Shown: in pieces, positions 11,460 through 24,179 of the stretch
Position numbering within the stretch: the first letter of the stretch is position 1
Layout of the letters: every line of letters begins with the position of its first letter
From: Phoronis australis
Taxonomy: Eukaryota > Phoronida > Phoronidae
Assembly (NCBI GenBank): GCA_002633005.1
Contig: NMRA01000078.1
Coordinates: forward strand, 739,565 to 802,625
Direction of reading: 5' to 3'
DNA: 63,061 nucleotides
Translations under genes and position numbers: made by a program
Notes under the pieces: generated by a model
The model's input: the letters and a program-made list of their open reading frames with translations, nothing else
Told to the model about the DNA's origin: nothing
The model's database searches: none

Positions 11460-12490
11460 TTATAGACTTTTATAGCCTGGTTCATCATTAGTCAATTGTC
11501 ATCATTACTGTATTTGAAACATCCTGTGTAACAACAGGATTGCTTTGAACAATGATTTATTGTTGAATCCCCAGATTTGGTGCCCCTCGCCACCAACAAA
11601 GATTTTTTTCCATTCGTTGTTCGAACATGAACAGAATGTCACCAAGCAATTGAGTTCTTGCTGATCCCGTAGTGATAATGTTGTATAAATGCCATTGAAG
11701 TAGCGTAACTTGCAGCTACAACTCAAACTGTGTCGAGTGTTTTTTGTGTAAAACCCCCACTCAAATATGAAGAGCTATAGGTCTGCACAGGAAATGAGAC
11801 TCTCAGTCCATCACTCCTGTTGAATTGTTATCGGGCAGACTCATGCCATCAAGTACTCAGTTACACCCTTCAAGTGATTGAAAGAGGTTCACCAAATGGG
11901 TAACTGGGATTTGACAGGCTGGTTTTCACAGAGAAAACAAACAACAGTTGGTCATGTGAGAAAGATAAAGCCATTCAGGCATTAAGCTGGTCTGTGAAAC
12001 CACCAACACTTCATCTGTCTCAATCAGTCAGGCTGGTACTTCCCGCTGAAGCTACAGAGTCTGAAAGGACTACTGAACATTTGATGTACTGCATCAACTC
12101 AAAGATGACCATAACAATGTTCTTGTTATCATAAACACTCTTGTTCCACAGAAAGTTCAATTCCATAATGTTCATACACCCAAGGTTGATGACCTTAGTT
12201 CCACCCATAAAAATATATCCTTCATTGTGACTTCATTCATAGGGTTCCGTATACTTATTGACCAACTCACACATTGATTCACACCTCAAATCTGTCATTT
12301 CAAGAAAGTTCCCAAAAAGTTAGGTAATACCAGATTTCACACTGAAGCATTTTCTCTAAAAACAATTGAGCTATTAGATGTCTCTCACACTTTTCAGCCT
12401 TATATGTTTTGATCAAAACCGCGAAGGCAACTTTAAGGGGTCCCAACTATATGTCAGAAAGCCCTATACAACTGGTTAATTTCAACGTAT
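11460..12490. other. No recognisable gene
   Basis: AT-rich unique-looking sequence with only short open frames on both strands. Confidence 0.4.
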
Positions 12491-12494
12491 CATT

Positions 12495-12700
12495 TACAGT
12501 CCCCATTACACTAATGTCGACGTTTTGGGGAGTTACAGTCAGTATGAACAGCAAATTTCACTTCTGGATCGTAGTTAACAGTGCTAGTTAACTTCGCAGT
12601 TCAACAGGTGAACTAACAATAGATGCGTCATGATGGCTCAATAGCTTTTAAATCCACCTCTTTACTCCACAGTTAACTCTCGCTGTTAATTTACGATTCA
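12495..12700 (-). mobile_element. MITE family A, partial inverted copy
   Basis: The phrase actaatgtcgacgttttggg followed by gagtt-cagtcagtatgaac is the reverse complement of the right part of the copy at 13806-14313. It is diverged and truncated. Confidence 0.55.
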
Positions 12701-12904
12701 AGACCGAGGTTAAGATGTATTCCCATTGACTGAAGCTTCGATGTTACCAAAGCTCAGAGCCAATAAGTTACACTTCACTGAACGGTTGGTTTTAGGCGTT
12801 ACTCTTTAGGGTTCCCAATAATAGCCATACACATTTGTGCACCACACACTACCCCCCCTTGCAAGCGTACAAAAATAGTGATGTTTTATAAGGTCTATTT
12901 TTAC

Positions 12905-13110
12905 ATATCTAGACTCGTGCTAGCTGCTTGCCAGCTCGCCATTGGCGAATTATGAGTGGCACTGGCAATGGCAGACTATAAGTCTATTCGCCAACTTGGC
13001 GAATGCTTTTGCAACTTGACAACAAAAATTAATTTCGGGAAACCTAATCTTGTGTCAACTCGGCTCGAATCAAGTCGCCACAACATTCTTACTTCGATTA
13101 AAAGTCCTAG
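12905..13110. repeat. Palindromic 'gcgacc/gccagctcgcc' repeat
   Basis: Contains gccagctcgccattggcgaa and later cgccaacttggcgaa, self-complementary gcgaa/ttcgc motifs of the kind seen at 9615-9750. The open frames here run through this repeat. Confidence 0.35.
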
Positions 13111-13219
13111 GCTAAAAATAGCAAGCGAATGTTCCATTTCATGTCTGTCACGTCCCCCCCTCCTTGAAATCACTTTTACAGCAATGTTCAACTGTGTAAT
13201 GCCCATGTGGCAGGTGTAG

Positions 13220-13800
13220 GGGGAACCTCTGCCAAACCTTTAACGTCATAATAAAACCCATGTTGGCTGACATCCCCTCCAACGTATTAGGCTGCTCTAT
13301 GACCTTGGGAGTATAGACCATTTTTTTCTGAAGGCAAGTCTTTTCTTACAGTACATTTATGAAAAGGACCTGTGCATAACATGAAAAATAAAAACTTCCG
13401 TCTATGTAACTGTATTTTTATCATTTGCAGGGGTTGGGAAATGAGACAGTATTTGGCTAATAACTTTTGAAAATGGCTGAAAGCTGCTTCTAGCGCAAGC
13501 CTAATGTATGTATCAAATTATAAATGTACGAGAAAGTTAAATGCCAGCGTTGCCTTTTTCTGTGATATACCGGTAGTATAAAAATATAACATTAGTTTCA
13601 AACAATTCCTTGTGTATGTGTTTCCTCTTAAACTAAATTTGAGTCACATGGGGCGATACAAGGTTGACAACATGTTGATATCGTTGATCCTGGGTATAGT
13701 TCAGTGGACTTCTCACAGCCAGCGAGAAAAATTAAGCCAAACCATGTGCTCTCATTGAAAATATACAGCAATCTTGCTTTTCTACTTAAAGATCCTAGGA
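13220..13800. other. No recognisable gene
   Basis: No supported coding or structured element. Confidence 0.4.
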
Positions 13801-13805
13801 GGTCC

Positions 13806-14313
13806 TCTTAAGGTCCTTTCACATTGACGTAACTCCAGTCTGAGCGAAGCGTCGACGTAAACAGCGCAGTTAACCAGACCGTTAATACTGGCTTCAGTAG
13901 TTAAAAAAACATCGAAGTAAGCGGTTGGTGCCACTGTCGTCATCAAAGTTATCGCAAGGTAACGTTGTACGCTAAGATTTTTTCAATGTTTCAATTTGGA
14001 CAAGTGCCAAGTGACATTAAACTTATTTTTAAATCGATTGGTTACTATTAGAGCAAAATATAAGGAGCTATTAGTGACGGCACTTGACCCTGTAACTGTT
14101 GACGATAACAGTGGCACCTGGGATAACTTCGATTGGACCGAAGTTAAGCGTTCATACTGAACCGCAGCATCGACACTGCGCTATTAAATCCACCTATTAA
14201 CTGCGATGTTAACTGGAGCTGTTCACTGCGATCCAGAACCGGAATTAAGCGTTCATACTGACCGCAACTCCCCAAACCATCGACGTGTCGACGTTAGTAT
14301 GAAAGGCCCTTTA
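13806..14313 (+). mobile_element. MITE family A, near-complete copy
   Basis: About 500 bp. The left end is aaggtcctttcacattgacg. The right end cgacgttagtatgaaaggcc, then ctt, gives the inverted form agggcctttcatactaacg. The interior is rich in gaagttaa / ttaacttc words. Full-length relatives lie at 17605-18125 and inverted at 33965-34895. No coding capacity. Confidence 0.7.
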
Positions 14314-14639
14314 GTGAGGACCTAGCCTCTGAAATCCACCTAGCTCAGTATCTGTGGTTAAGGCTTAAGCGATGACTGATAGGTACCATAACACCAGTAT
14401 CCCAAACCACAATAATCACTTGATATAAACAAGTTGGGTAACCCCTCTCAATATGTTGGGTGTTGTGTTTTTGCCCCTTCATAAAGCATGCCAAATCCAC
14501 TATTTGCTTCAGGATTGCCATTCACCTAAGGCAGACATAAACAAACTAAACATCAAGAGCAGAGCAGGACAATGAATGCGCTCAATACTGCAGATATAAC
14601 TAATTAGTTAACAGTGTTTTATGACAGAAAAATTTGATT

Positions 14640-15700
14640 TTTGACGTCACCAATCAGTTATTAATTAGGTAATGTGGACATATCTTTTTACTAAAATTAG
14701 CGAAAAGAAAGGTACGGGCATCATCAACAACATAGTCAAATTTTATTTGAAAAAGATGAAATCTCAAAACAGCTGTAAAGTTACCTCAATTCTGATTTCA
14801 TAGTGGTTTTAAGCAACTTCTTATTTATTGACGAAAATAATGAAAATCCTACTTTTTGGTAGCCCCTCAAGCAAAATTGAATTTTAAAACGATTTCTGGT
14901 TGAGTTTTTGAGAACACTGCTTAAAGCATTGTAGTGATTGAAAGTTCCATATGAACGCAAACAATCTGTTTGGAGATCGGAGGTTCCGATATCCGATATT
15001 AGCTTGGACATTTTGTCTTGGGTAATACGTAAACTTAACTTTAGTGTCATTGGAGTTATCAACAGATGTCACAGGTAGGAATAGGGCATGTTATAGCACC
15101 ATGTAGCTTCCTTAATGTAACAGCCTTGGTTTCCACATCCTATTAAGTTGATCTCAAACCTTTTTAGTGGCCTCCATTTTAACTCGTATATCAAAAAACT
15201 AAGCTTTGTCAATTAGCATAGTACATATTTTCTGAAAGAAAAATAATCGGGGAATATAAAATTATGTTTTATTCATATGTTTTGTATCAGCAGTGTTATT
15301 AGGATAACACTTTTTTAAGTCAAAATTTCATTTTTAAGAAAGTTGCATTCATAGCAAAATAATCCCTCGGTTGATTATAATAAAACCTTAATTTTTAAAC
15401 TAAAACTTCAGTTACCTCAAAAAATCTGTTAGGAATTTTAAATTAGTCTTTTCGTTTGGTTTCTATGACAAATCAACTCGCAAAACGTAAGGTATTTTGT
15501 AAAAAATAGAGGTCATATTCGCCTTTGTTACATTACACAAAAACAAGGCTTATGTATCAAAAAATCCTAACAGATTGGTGAGTAAATAAAAGAAGTTTGA
15601 AAAGTTTCAGAGAAATCCATCATGCCATTTTCGAAAACTCATGTTCCCAAGTTCAAATTAAGTCGGTTTGCTGAAGCCAAGAAAAGGCCAATTCAACTGG
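14640..15700 (-). repeat. Dispersed repeat family F, inverted copy
   Basis: The reverse complement matches 32200-32745. Shared blocks include cgaaaa(t/c)ggc near a gaattt/gattt phrase, ctcaccaatctgttaggatt, aaattcctaacaga and tgctatgaatg. Overlapping minus-strand open frames at 14781-15072 fall within it and are not conserved in the other copy. Confidence 0.5.
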
Positions 15701-16057
15701 AACAAATGAAAATCTTAAGGTCTTCCGTTAATTCTTCAGTGAAAACTTGTTTTCGGTCAACATAACCTATACATGCCTTAGCAATGTTCACTATTTCAAC
15801 ATTCATTCACTATGTCAACTGAATTTACAGTGCGTAATTCACTTAATTATCGCTAACTCAGGCTTTCCCCTACATGTAAACTTCTGGGTGGCCCGCCACG
15901 CTCCTTTTTGGCCGTGCCACTCATAAATCATACTCAAATTGACCACGACACTGCTAATCATGACAGGGAAACTTCACCGCCACGCAAAAATCTCTAGGAG
16001 AATGATTGCTTTTAATAAAAATGATCGCTAGTAAAAATGATCGCTATCAAAAATGAT

Positions 16058-16750
16058 AAAGTACAAGTCACACGGCACCTTTCACCGTTTGTGGATCGAA
16101 CGGGAAAAATCATAATTTTACACTGGGCTCTCAGTCAATCCCCTTTCGTACCTCGTTTCAGCCTGGTTATCCGACAACGCACATAAACTTGATACAGCCG
16201 GGGACCAGGCAACGACCTCGATCCGAATTTTCTAAAATGGTGAAGCACCAGGGCTCACTAATGAAGTGAGAAACAGTAAGCTTTCTGCTTCATTCGATTG
16301 TGTCCGAGATATTGTGAATTATACTGCAGGGCATGACCTTCAACTGTTTAATCAACCATAGCCCTGCGCCAAAATGACCATATTGAATGGAAACAAGTCT
16401 CAGACCCGTCTGCTTGGACTGGATTATTCATCATCTGCTATGCCGACCAACGCCAATCCACTATCACTGATTTATGTTTAGCAAGACAATATCAATGAAG
16501 TTTCGTTATACGAATCAGTTTATTACGTCTAAAAAGTTCAAATATTTTTTGTTCTACTTTTGTCACATCATGGATAACTGAATTTTATAACACTGCTTCT
16601 TGTACTCAAGTGCGTCTATAACTGTGTCTCATTACAGCGATCACACTATGCCGGACACTTCATTGCCAATTTGTCTTGCGAAGTGTCCTTTACCCAGATA
16701 CTTCCACTACAAGATGCTCGGGTTAAGGTCTTGTCTATGATGAGTAAATT
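16058..16750 (+). repeat. Dispersed repeat family D, copy 2
   Basis: Second copy of the element at 209-925, same orientation, with numerous substitutions. It runs from aagtacaagtcacacggcac to ctatgatgagtaa. Confidence 0.7.
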
Positions 16751-16799
16751 TGTATAATGCACCAAATTGCACCCAATTAAATCTAGTTTCAATTTGAGC

Positions 16800-17600
16800 T
16801 ACAGCCCTTTAACCTCTGACCTCGAATAAGTACTAAACAAATATCCACGTGGATGTACAGTTCTATGGTAGTTCCGCAAAATCTTTTTTTTGCTACACAG
16901 TATATATTTCGTATTTGAAGTTCCGCGAGAATGAAGATGAGGTATTTTGCTAGACATATGTGAAACATAGTAAAAATGGCCCATTTTTGTAAATAAGGTT
17001 TTGAGATATCCTTAACCTCATCAGTGTTCGCTACAATGCAAAGGTTCAACGAATTTAAGTTTACGGACGCACATCTGGTACTATAGAGTTAAGTTACGGT
17101 ATAAAAAGACATTTTGACCACCACCACCAACAGTAGACTGGAGGTCTCATCAGATGGGCATGAGGTCAGTGACTGTCCATTAGGAAACAGTGACATAACA
17201 TTGTGCCAGACCCCATTCTGTTTCATCAGCAAAGAATGAAAATAGCACATGTCAATCAAGGCTATCACTTTCAACAAGACTTAAGATCCAGAACTCTTTG
17301 TTGGAAAAAAGAAGAATTGAAAGTGACATTCACTACTTGCACACAACGGTGGCGCTGCAAAAATGATTGTTGTTTAGGGCACAACGCCTAGTTTTAGCAT
17401 CAATGCAAACGTAAAAGTACGCGGGTTTCAAACATGCGGAACCATTGTAGCTGAGACAATAACGCCTCGTTTTCAAGTATAATGGCGAATTCGTGCAAGT
17501 AGTGAATTATCCGCCATGAAAGTGGTTTTCTGAGATAAAGCCAGATAACTTCAATGGTCAACTCCCTTGTTAACAAAGCTAAACCCACTTGACAAATGGC
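16800..17600. other. No recognisable gene
   Basis: Several 60-86-residue open frames on both strands, none with recognisable domains. Confidence 0.4.
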
Positions 17601-17604
17601 AAGA

Positions 17605-18125
17605 GTGTTTTAAATAGCTTTTCATACTGACCTAACTCTGGTTTGAGCCGAGTGTCGACGTAAACTGCAACGTTTATTAAACCGTTCATAGTGGTTTTGG
17701 TATTTAACGTACATCGAAGTAAACGGTAGGTGATGCTGTTGCCATCAAAGTAATCGCAAAAGTAGCGCTGCATGCTAAGGTTTTTTTAAGTGATAATTTG
17801 GGAGAATTTATATGTGCTAACTGACATGAAATTAATTTTTAATTTTTAAATCGATTGGGTGATTATTAAAGCACAATATAAGTAACTATTAGCGACTATA
17901 CTACCCTTTTATTGTTGACGATAACAGTAGAACCTGGCGATAACTTCGAGGAGACCGAAGTTGACCATTATAGTGCACCACAGCGTCGACACTCCGCTGT
18001 TAAATTCACCTGTTTACTGTGAAGTTAACTGGCGCTGTTAACTTCGATCCAGGATTCAAGTTAAGCATTCATGCTGAGCGCAACTCTCAAAAACATTGAG
18101 GCGTCAATGTTAGTATGAAAGGCCC
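17605..18125 (+). mobile_element. MITE family A, second near-complete copy
   Basis: Parallels 13806-14313: tttcatactgacctaactct at the left, gtcaatgttagtatgaaagg then ccctt at the right, and the same order of interior blocks (tcgacgtaaac, catcgaagtaa, gacgataacagt, ccgaagttgacc). Diverged by point changes and small indels. Confidence 0.7.
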
Positions 18126-18129
18126 TTGT

Positions 18130-18810
18130 GTGTACTTAACTGGCAAAATCATCGGTCTTGACTGGAACTCAGTACCAAGAATTGGGATTTGAATAAACCC
18201 AAAAACACAACAGATTTGATTGTTGATCAAAGCTGATGACTTCCAACAATAACCCCCAAAATGCGTTTTTCATTCATAAACCCAATTATGTTCCTACAAT
18301 AAAGTTCAGGCTTAGAACTAGAAGACTGAATAGCTAAATTTCACCAATGGGAGACTTTAAAGACGTATTGGGCGCTGATCACGCAACCAGTGACAGACAA
18401 TTTTGTTGCCACCTGGCTGTGTAAACAGGTACTACTTCTTTGCAGAAGGTGGCAATTTAGGGGAACATGTTTGACTTCGTGCAAAGACCCTTTTATGGTG
18501 TATTTGATGCATTTTATATAAATAAAGTGATATTGTCGTCTAGAGTTAACTAATATCGGGTCTCACGAAAAGTATCGCACAATGATACTTGAAAATCTCT
18601 CAACAGCAACGGCTGAATCTTGCACACTATTCTTAAGCTCTGTCCCATAATTTTATGGAAACTTCAGTACCAACTACTAATCTCCATTATTATCTCCCGA
18701 TGTTGTCGAGCCAGCTGATGAGGAATCAAAAAAGCCGGTCCACAGTCCCACAAAAGGGAAAGCCCTATAAGAGATTAGGACGCTCCATGACATAAGAGGA
18801 GAGCATTCTA
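18130..18810. other. No recognisable gene
   Basis: AT-rich sequence without supported features. Confidence 0.4.
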
Positions 18811-18814
18811 AAAC

Positions 18815-19303
18815 CAAGGCTTGGAATGACCAATGACGAAAAACGCGGAAATTTTTACGGCCCAAAACATGCTTGAAGTAGTCGATGGGGACCCTTTGCC
18901 GACAAAAATCGGGAGGACTAAAAAATAAAAAAGGTACCACCTCCAGAACTGTGCAACTGAGTCTTTTTAGCTCGTCCGTCCAATCCCACCTCTACACATT
19001 TTTGGGCTGCAGAGTCGTAGTATTTGTCACCGCGGTTTACAATCACACGAGACGCCATTGAAAAATCCACCACGCTATCCCAGATGCCCCGGCAATGTTG
19101 ACAATTTACGTTCCTCCGAAACATAAAGAGCAATTTCTGCTTTTCGAGGTGAAAGTCGTCGGCAACGTCGCGGTAAGAAAGGAATTTGCCGCGGAAATTT
19201 TATATCAAATCCGATTTTTTTACGTGAAAATATAATAAAATACGCGGACAGAACATTTGAAAAAAGCGGAAATCCGCGTTTCCGCGGAAAATTCCAAGCC
19301 TTG
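18815..19303. mobile_element. MITE with perfect 13-bp TIRs (caaggcttggaat)
   Basis: The 489-bp element begins caaggcttggaat and ends attccaagccttg, its exact inverse. The subterminal region is rich in gcggaaat / ccgcg words. The open frames inside are not gene-like. Confidence 0.65.
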
Positions 19304-19309
19304 TACAAT

Positions 19310-22300
19310 TGATTTACATTTTGAGCGTCGAGGATGACACTAATTACTACTAATATTTGAAACAAAAGTAACTGGCACTACATCCGAGAAAAAGTGTCAG
19401 AGATAAGTCCCGTGTTTTGTATTCATAGAGGTGAAGATGCACATTTTTACATTATGAGGGACATATGACTTCCTTACAAGTGCTTTCAGAAAAACAAATT
19501 ACCAGACTTTTTATTTGACAGGTCAGTTTCTGCATTAAGAAAACAGGGGAAGTCCCCACGCTGGAATAACATCAATAACACATGATTAGTTTGCTCTAAT
19601 TACTACCATTACAGGTCCACCCAACATTGCATACTGCCCAACTCTGGTAAGCTCAGACACCACTAGACAACCACACCTCAAGTTGCAATTTAATATTTGA
19701 CTCCACCTGGGAGACAGCCGTTGACCCAAAAAACCCACAGTGGCTCAATGAACATTACTAGCAGTGGGGCGCTGAATTCCTAAAATTATCCCAGAAGAAA
19801 CTGCTCAGACCAGGTTTCCGCCATATACAAGCTAAACTTAGCATTAACCATCTGCATTAACTTGAATTGGCTGATCAGCAGGATTTTCCAAAACAGCTTG
19901 TCTGTCATACAAGCAAATACATCCCTGGTGAACAGAACGCGAGCAGACAGATAAAATACAAATTATCAGAAAGAATACCTAGTGTTGTAAAATATTGGGG
20001 GACATGTGCCCCTCTGTCCATTTTCAAATACCTGTCAACAATTAAGACTTCATTCAACAACGAATGAAGACAACTATAAGCACTTTACCAGTTGGACCTG
20101 TCTATAGTCTTAACACCCATCACTAATTGAATAAACTCAACATCAGGTGTGCACACTGTACAGTCCCACATGTTAATGTACTGAGCAAAAAGGGGACTGT
20201 ACTAGCCACACAGAGTGATACTGCAGCTTAATGAGCATGACAGATGACGGACAGCCGACAACTCCCATCACCTGTTGCGGTTTAACCAGGTAAAATATTT
20301 GACAGTCTGACAAGTGAATGATAATGATCTTATACACCTGTCAACCCCACACCAGGCAAACAGACATGTATTCTCTGTAATTATGATTTCATAAACAATG
20401 CACGCTTTATTGCCCATTTCAGTGAAAGATTTACCTAATGCTAAGAATTGACCAGTCTCCCAATACTTCAAGCTCATTGCATTGGCTTTAAAACTCGTCA
20501 CGTCTAAGTCAAAGTCATCGCGTCGAAATTCAAAACATGAGCAGTGGCGTGTATTACATTAGCCAACAATGGAAGATTTTTACTAGGAACTAGAGTGCTT
20601 TCAAAGTCAACTGTGTTATTTGGGAGACGAAAATCATGACAATGAAACTCACAGCAATGACCTGGAACGAGTATGGGTGTCGATAACGGGAAAAGTACCT
20701 CTGTATGCACTTGGTCCTATGCTCACGGACTTAAGACTACAAGGAAATGTTTGAGCTGGCGGGGAGTGAAAGTGAACAACAAAGCCAGACCCAGTGTGAA
20801 GAAAATAACTTTGCTTCATGGCACGAAGTGAAAATCATGATTCACCGTTAGCTCAGCACATACTGAACACAGGTAAAAAAATTAGACAAAACACTGAAGG
20901 GCTCCACCAGTTAAGAGACTGTGGCAATCCTCTGGACATAAATGGGTGTGCTATGTTCACTTAACCTTATCACACTCTCAACAGAGTCCTCTCAGTATGT
21001 TACACGTTTGGAATGTCAAGGGTATTGAGAGATGGTACCTCAGAAAAACCTCAATGAGGGCAGTCTCTTATAGGCTACCACTACAACAAACCATGGTCCT
21101 GTATATGCCCAAAGTACCGCCACCCCTTGCTTGAATTGAAATTGCTTACAACCAATGCCTTGGCAACTAAAACTCGACCATCTTTGAACATGATCTGATC
21201 CAATGGCAGTGTTCACTCCGCAACTGACAACCCAAACCTATAGGAAGCATGCTAACACCAGCCAATAAGTCCCAGAAGCCCATGGCCAGTAAATGTCTTC
21301 ACCATTACACTATTACACATTTACTTGCCTTGATACCCACTTGGCATTTATTAAGTTTCAGTGAGCTAATCATTGGCTTGTTGTTGATAAGCCTAATTTA
21401 AAGCAGCAAAGACATTGTTAATGGTGGCAACACCTAATCTTCCAAACTGCTCGCTATTTTTACAACAGGGTTACCGGCCATTCAAGCGTGTACTTAAGTG
21501 CCAGCAAATCAGGCGCATGGACACCTTGTAGCATGCCTTGGGAGAACAGTGAATAACTTAACCCAACAGTTCTTCCAACAAGATAAGGCGATATTAGGAC
21601 AGAAATTGGACTGAATCAAAAGTTGGCGTAGGGTTTATTGGTCGACCTTTGAGTGAAGTTTGGTTTTAAAGGTTGTTTTCACTTTCCATGCGAGACCATT
21701 TCCAAACATTTCCGACATTACTTGATAACCAAATATGTTGTTTCCAAACAATGGTTATGACCCCAGATATGCTGGAAAATAATTATATTACGAGGCTTAA
21801 TTCATGAAATTCTTGTCTCATCATATACAAACACCACATAGGGTAGAAAATATCTCATATATAAACAACACATAAGGTTTAAAAAACATAGTTAGTTCAG
21901 GTTTGTACCCTTTTGAAACCATAGCATAATTTTGGCCAGTGCGATTAAATTATCAGTTACATATAGTCAGCCATACATTAAAAATCAAACATCAGTAACT
22001 TCCAACTTTTGAAATGCATTGCCCATCTGTAGTACAGGGTCACCATTGTTGCAAGAACCACCACCCCAGTGAGTTCTCTGATTTCACATCATACCAGGGA
22101 TCTGGGTACTATTTCAGCCCTCCTTAAACTGCTACAAGTCACTTACAGGGGTTCCACACTTGGAGAGCAAGTTTCCTCCACAGGATAACTGGTGGAGACA
22201 TGGGTGTCTATTGCCCTTGAATTAATGACTTTAATCTTGGCAAACACTAGTAACATAATACTTGTGATGAAGTCATTATTACAAATCTACACCAGCTTAT

Positions 22301-23800
22301 CTAGGGACACTATGTGTTCATTGCTCCCAGTCAGCACTGATTGCCTGGCAACATGTGTTAGATAATAAAAACAACTTGGCAAGTTTTTCACATTAGCAGT
22401 ATTTTACATTAGTAAACAGTTGTGGGTTGGACCAAATGCTATCGTTTTTCGTTAAACATTTTTGCCAATATTCAGAAACCTAGATATGAGACTGTTTGAA
22501 AAGAGTCACTTTTGCTGGCGGGTTTCAGTTAAGCCTACTGTCGGCCTTAAAAGTTGCAAGACGTGTCCGTTGAGAAGTTGCATGATTTTGTACAGTTGTA
22601 TCACGAGACTCACAACAGCAGATATCAGACATGATAAACAATAAATTAATATCTAATTCGCGTCACATTCGTCATAGTTCAAAACAAATCATTGCTCTAC
22701 CAAATACAAGGTTTTCTTACGTCCACTGAACTGAACCCATGGCAGGCAGTGAAAGTAATCTGTTTCAACAAAATTGTGGATATTTTAAATCCTACCAGCC
22801 AAAAAGAATGTTATTTTGTTCACCCATCCCAGCCAAGCGCAAAATACAACTTCACAAATTCGTCAGCCAGCTGAGTTCATTTTCTGAGATTTCTGTTATT
22901 TTCCTTGACTCTAGAGTTTACTTGGTGTTCCATATAGCTTCATACTCAATAAACTCTCAATAATACCTCTCACTTATGCACTGCCGGTGGAAAAGTTGGA
23001 CAGAGGTGAAATGCTCGACCTTAGCAACAAGTTGTCAGCAGAACCTGCAGCGTCACGGGACATTTTGCAGCGTCGTACACACAGCACAATTTTGATGTTG
23101 GCTGGCATGTCACCCCGTCAACACAATACACTTGCTAAGACAGCACCATGCATATAACCAAAAGACTGTGATCACACTAGCTCTTATAGAGAAACTCTTG
23201 CATCTATGAGACTCAGTCATGAAAAAGGTAACATCACCAGCAGTAAGATTATTTCTTTGAAGGTACCTGTCATGATAAGACTTCAGTTGCCAGGTTGACT
23301 TGCCATAAATCGACCAGTTGGGGTCATCGTGATGTTCTATTCAGCACTGCTGTACCTTGGTCTAAATTTCCTGTGTGATTTCATTTTGCCACCAAGACAA
23401 TTGCCGAGAAAAAAAGACACATTACCTGCACAGGATGAATATTCGAGCAAACAGAACAGTGCCTAAATCGATTTTGGTTTCCATACTATAAACAGTGAAA
23501 TGCCCAAGTTTCATCCAATAGGTATAAATCGATTAAAAACAAATCCAATTCGAACTTCAGTGGAAATGGGGCAGATGTTTCAATTCATAACCTCCAGAGA
23601 CAGGTTCAGCACCATGTTTTACGCATAATTCCCAAAGAGATTTGAACCCCAAACTGATTCAAAGGCTTTCAGTGTAAACAGATTATTACTCAAGTCAATC
23701 TGAGGGCCATCAGTTGATAAAGCACCAACAAGTGTCATGCCATTGTGGTTGTTGATTGGAGCCAGCAGGGTCAGTGATGCCAGACAATGAGAACCACATG
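19310..23800. other. Gene-free stretch
   Basis: About 4.5 kb with only short open frames on either strand and no coding pattern, RNA gene or repeat I can support. Isolated exons shorter than 60 residues cannot be excluded. Confidence 0.4.
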
Positions 23801-23804
23801 TTGG

Positions 23805-24140
23805 CACTGGCAGTCCAATAGGGGGCGGGGGGGGTCATACTTAAGAAAAGGCAGCACCAGTGAAAGTCAGCAAGACCACATGCTCATTTGTGATACACAC
23901 TAATATGGTGGTATTGGCAGCCCAAGAGGGGGGCTTATGTTTCAGAAGCTGCATTTGTGATCGAGGTAAGGCAATATGGTCGTATTGTAAGCAAAGAGGG
24001 GACCATGCTCAGGATCAACACTAACACCTGAAAGTTAGCAACAGCATCAGCTGCACATACGATAGTATGTGGCAGCCCAAGAGGGGGGTCGTGCGTGGGG
24101 AGCAGCCCTAGCAAGTGAAACCTAGCAAAACACCATGTGC
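23805..24140. repeat. Degenerate tandem repeat, 'ggcagcccaagagggggg' units
   Basis: Three imperfect units of 110-155 bp share ggcag(t/c)cca(a/t)gaggggg followed by a gaa-rich segment and a tgaaa(g)t(t/c)agca phrase, at about 23807, 23918 and 24072. Confidence 0.5.
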
Positions 24141-24179
24141 TAAATTTTATGGGGAGGGAGACATTTGAGGCCTGATCTC

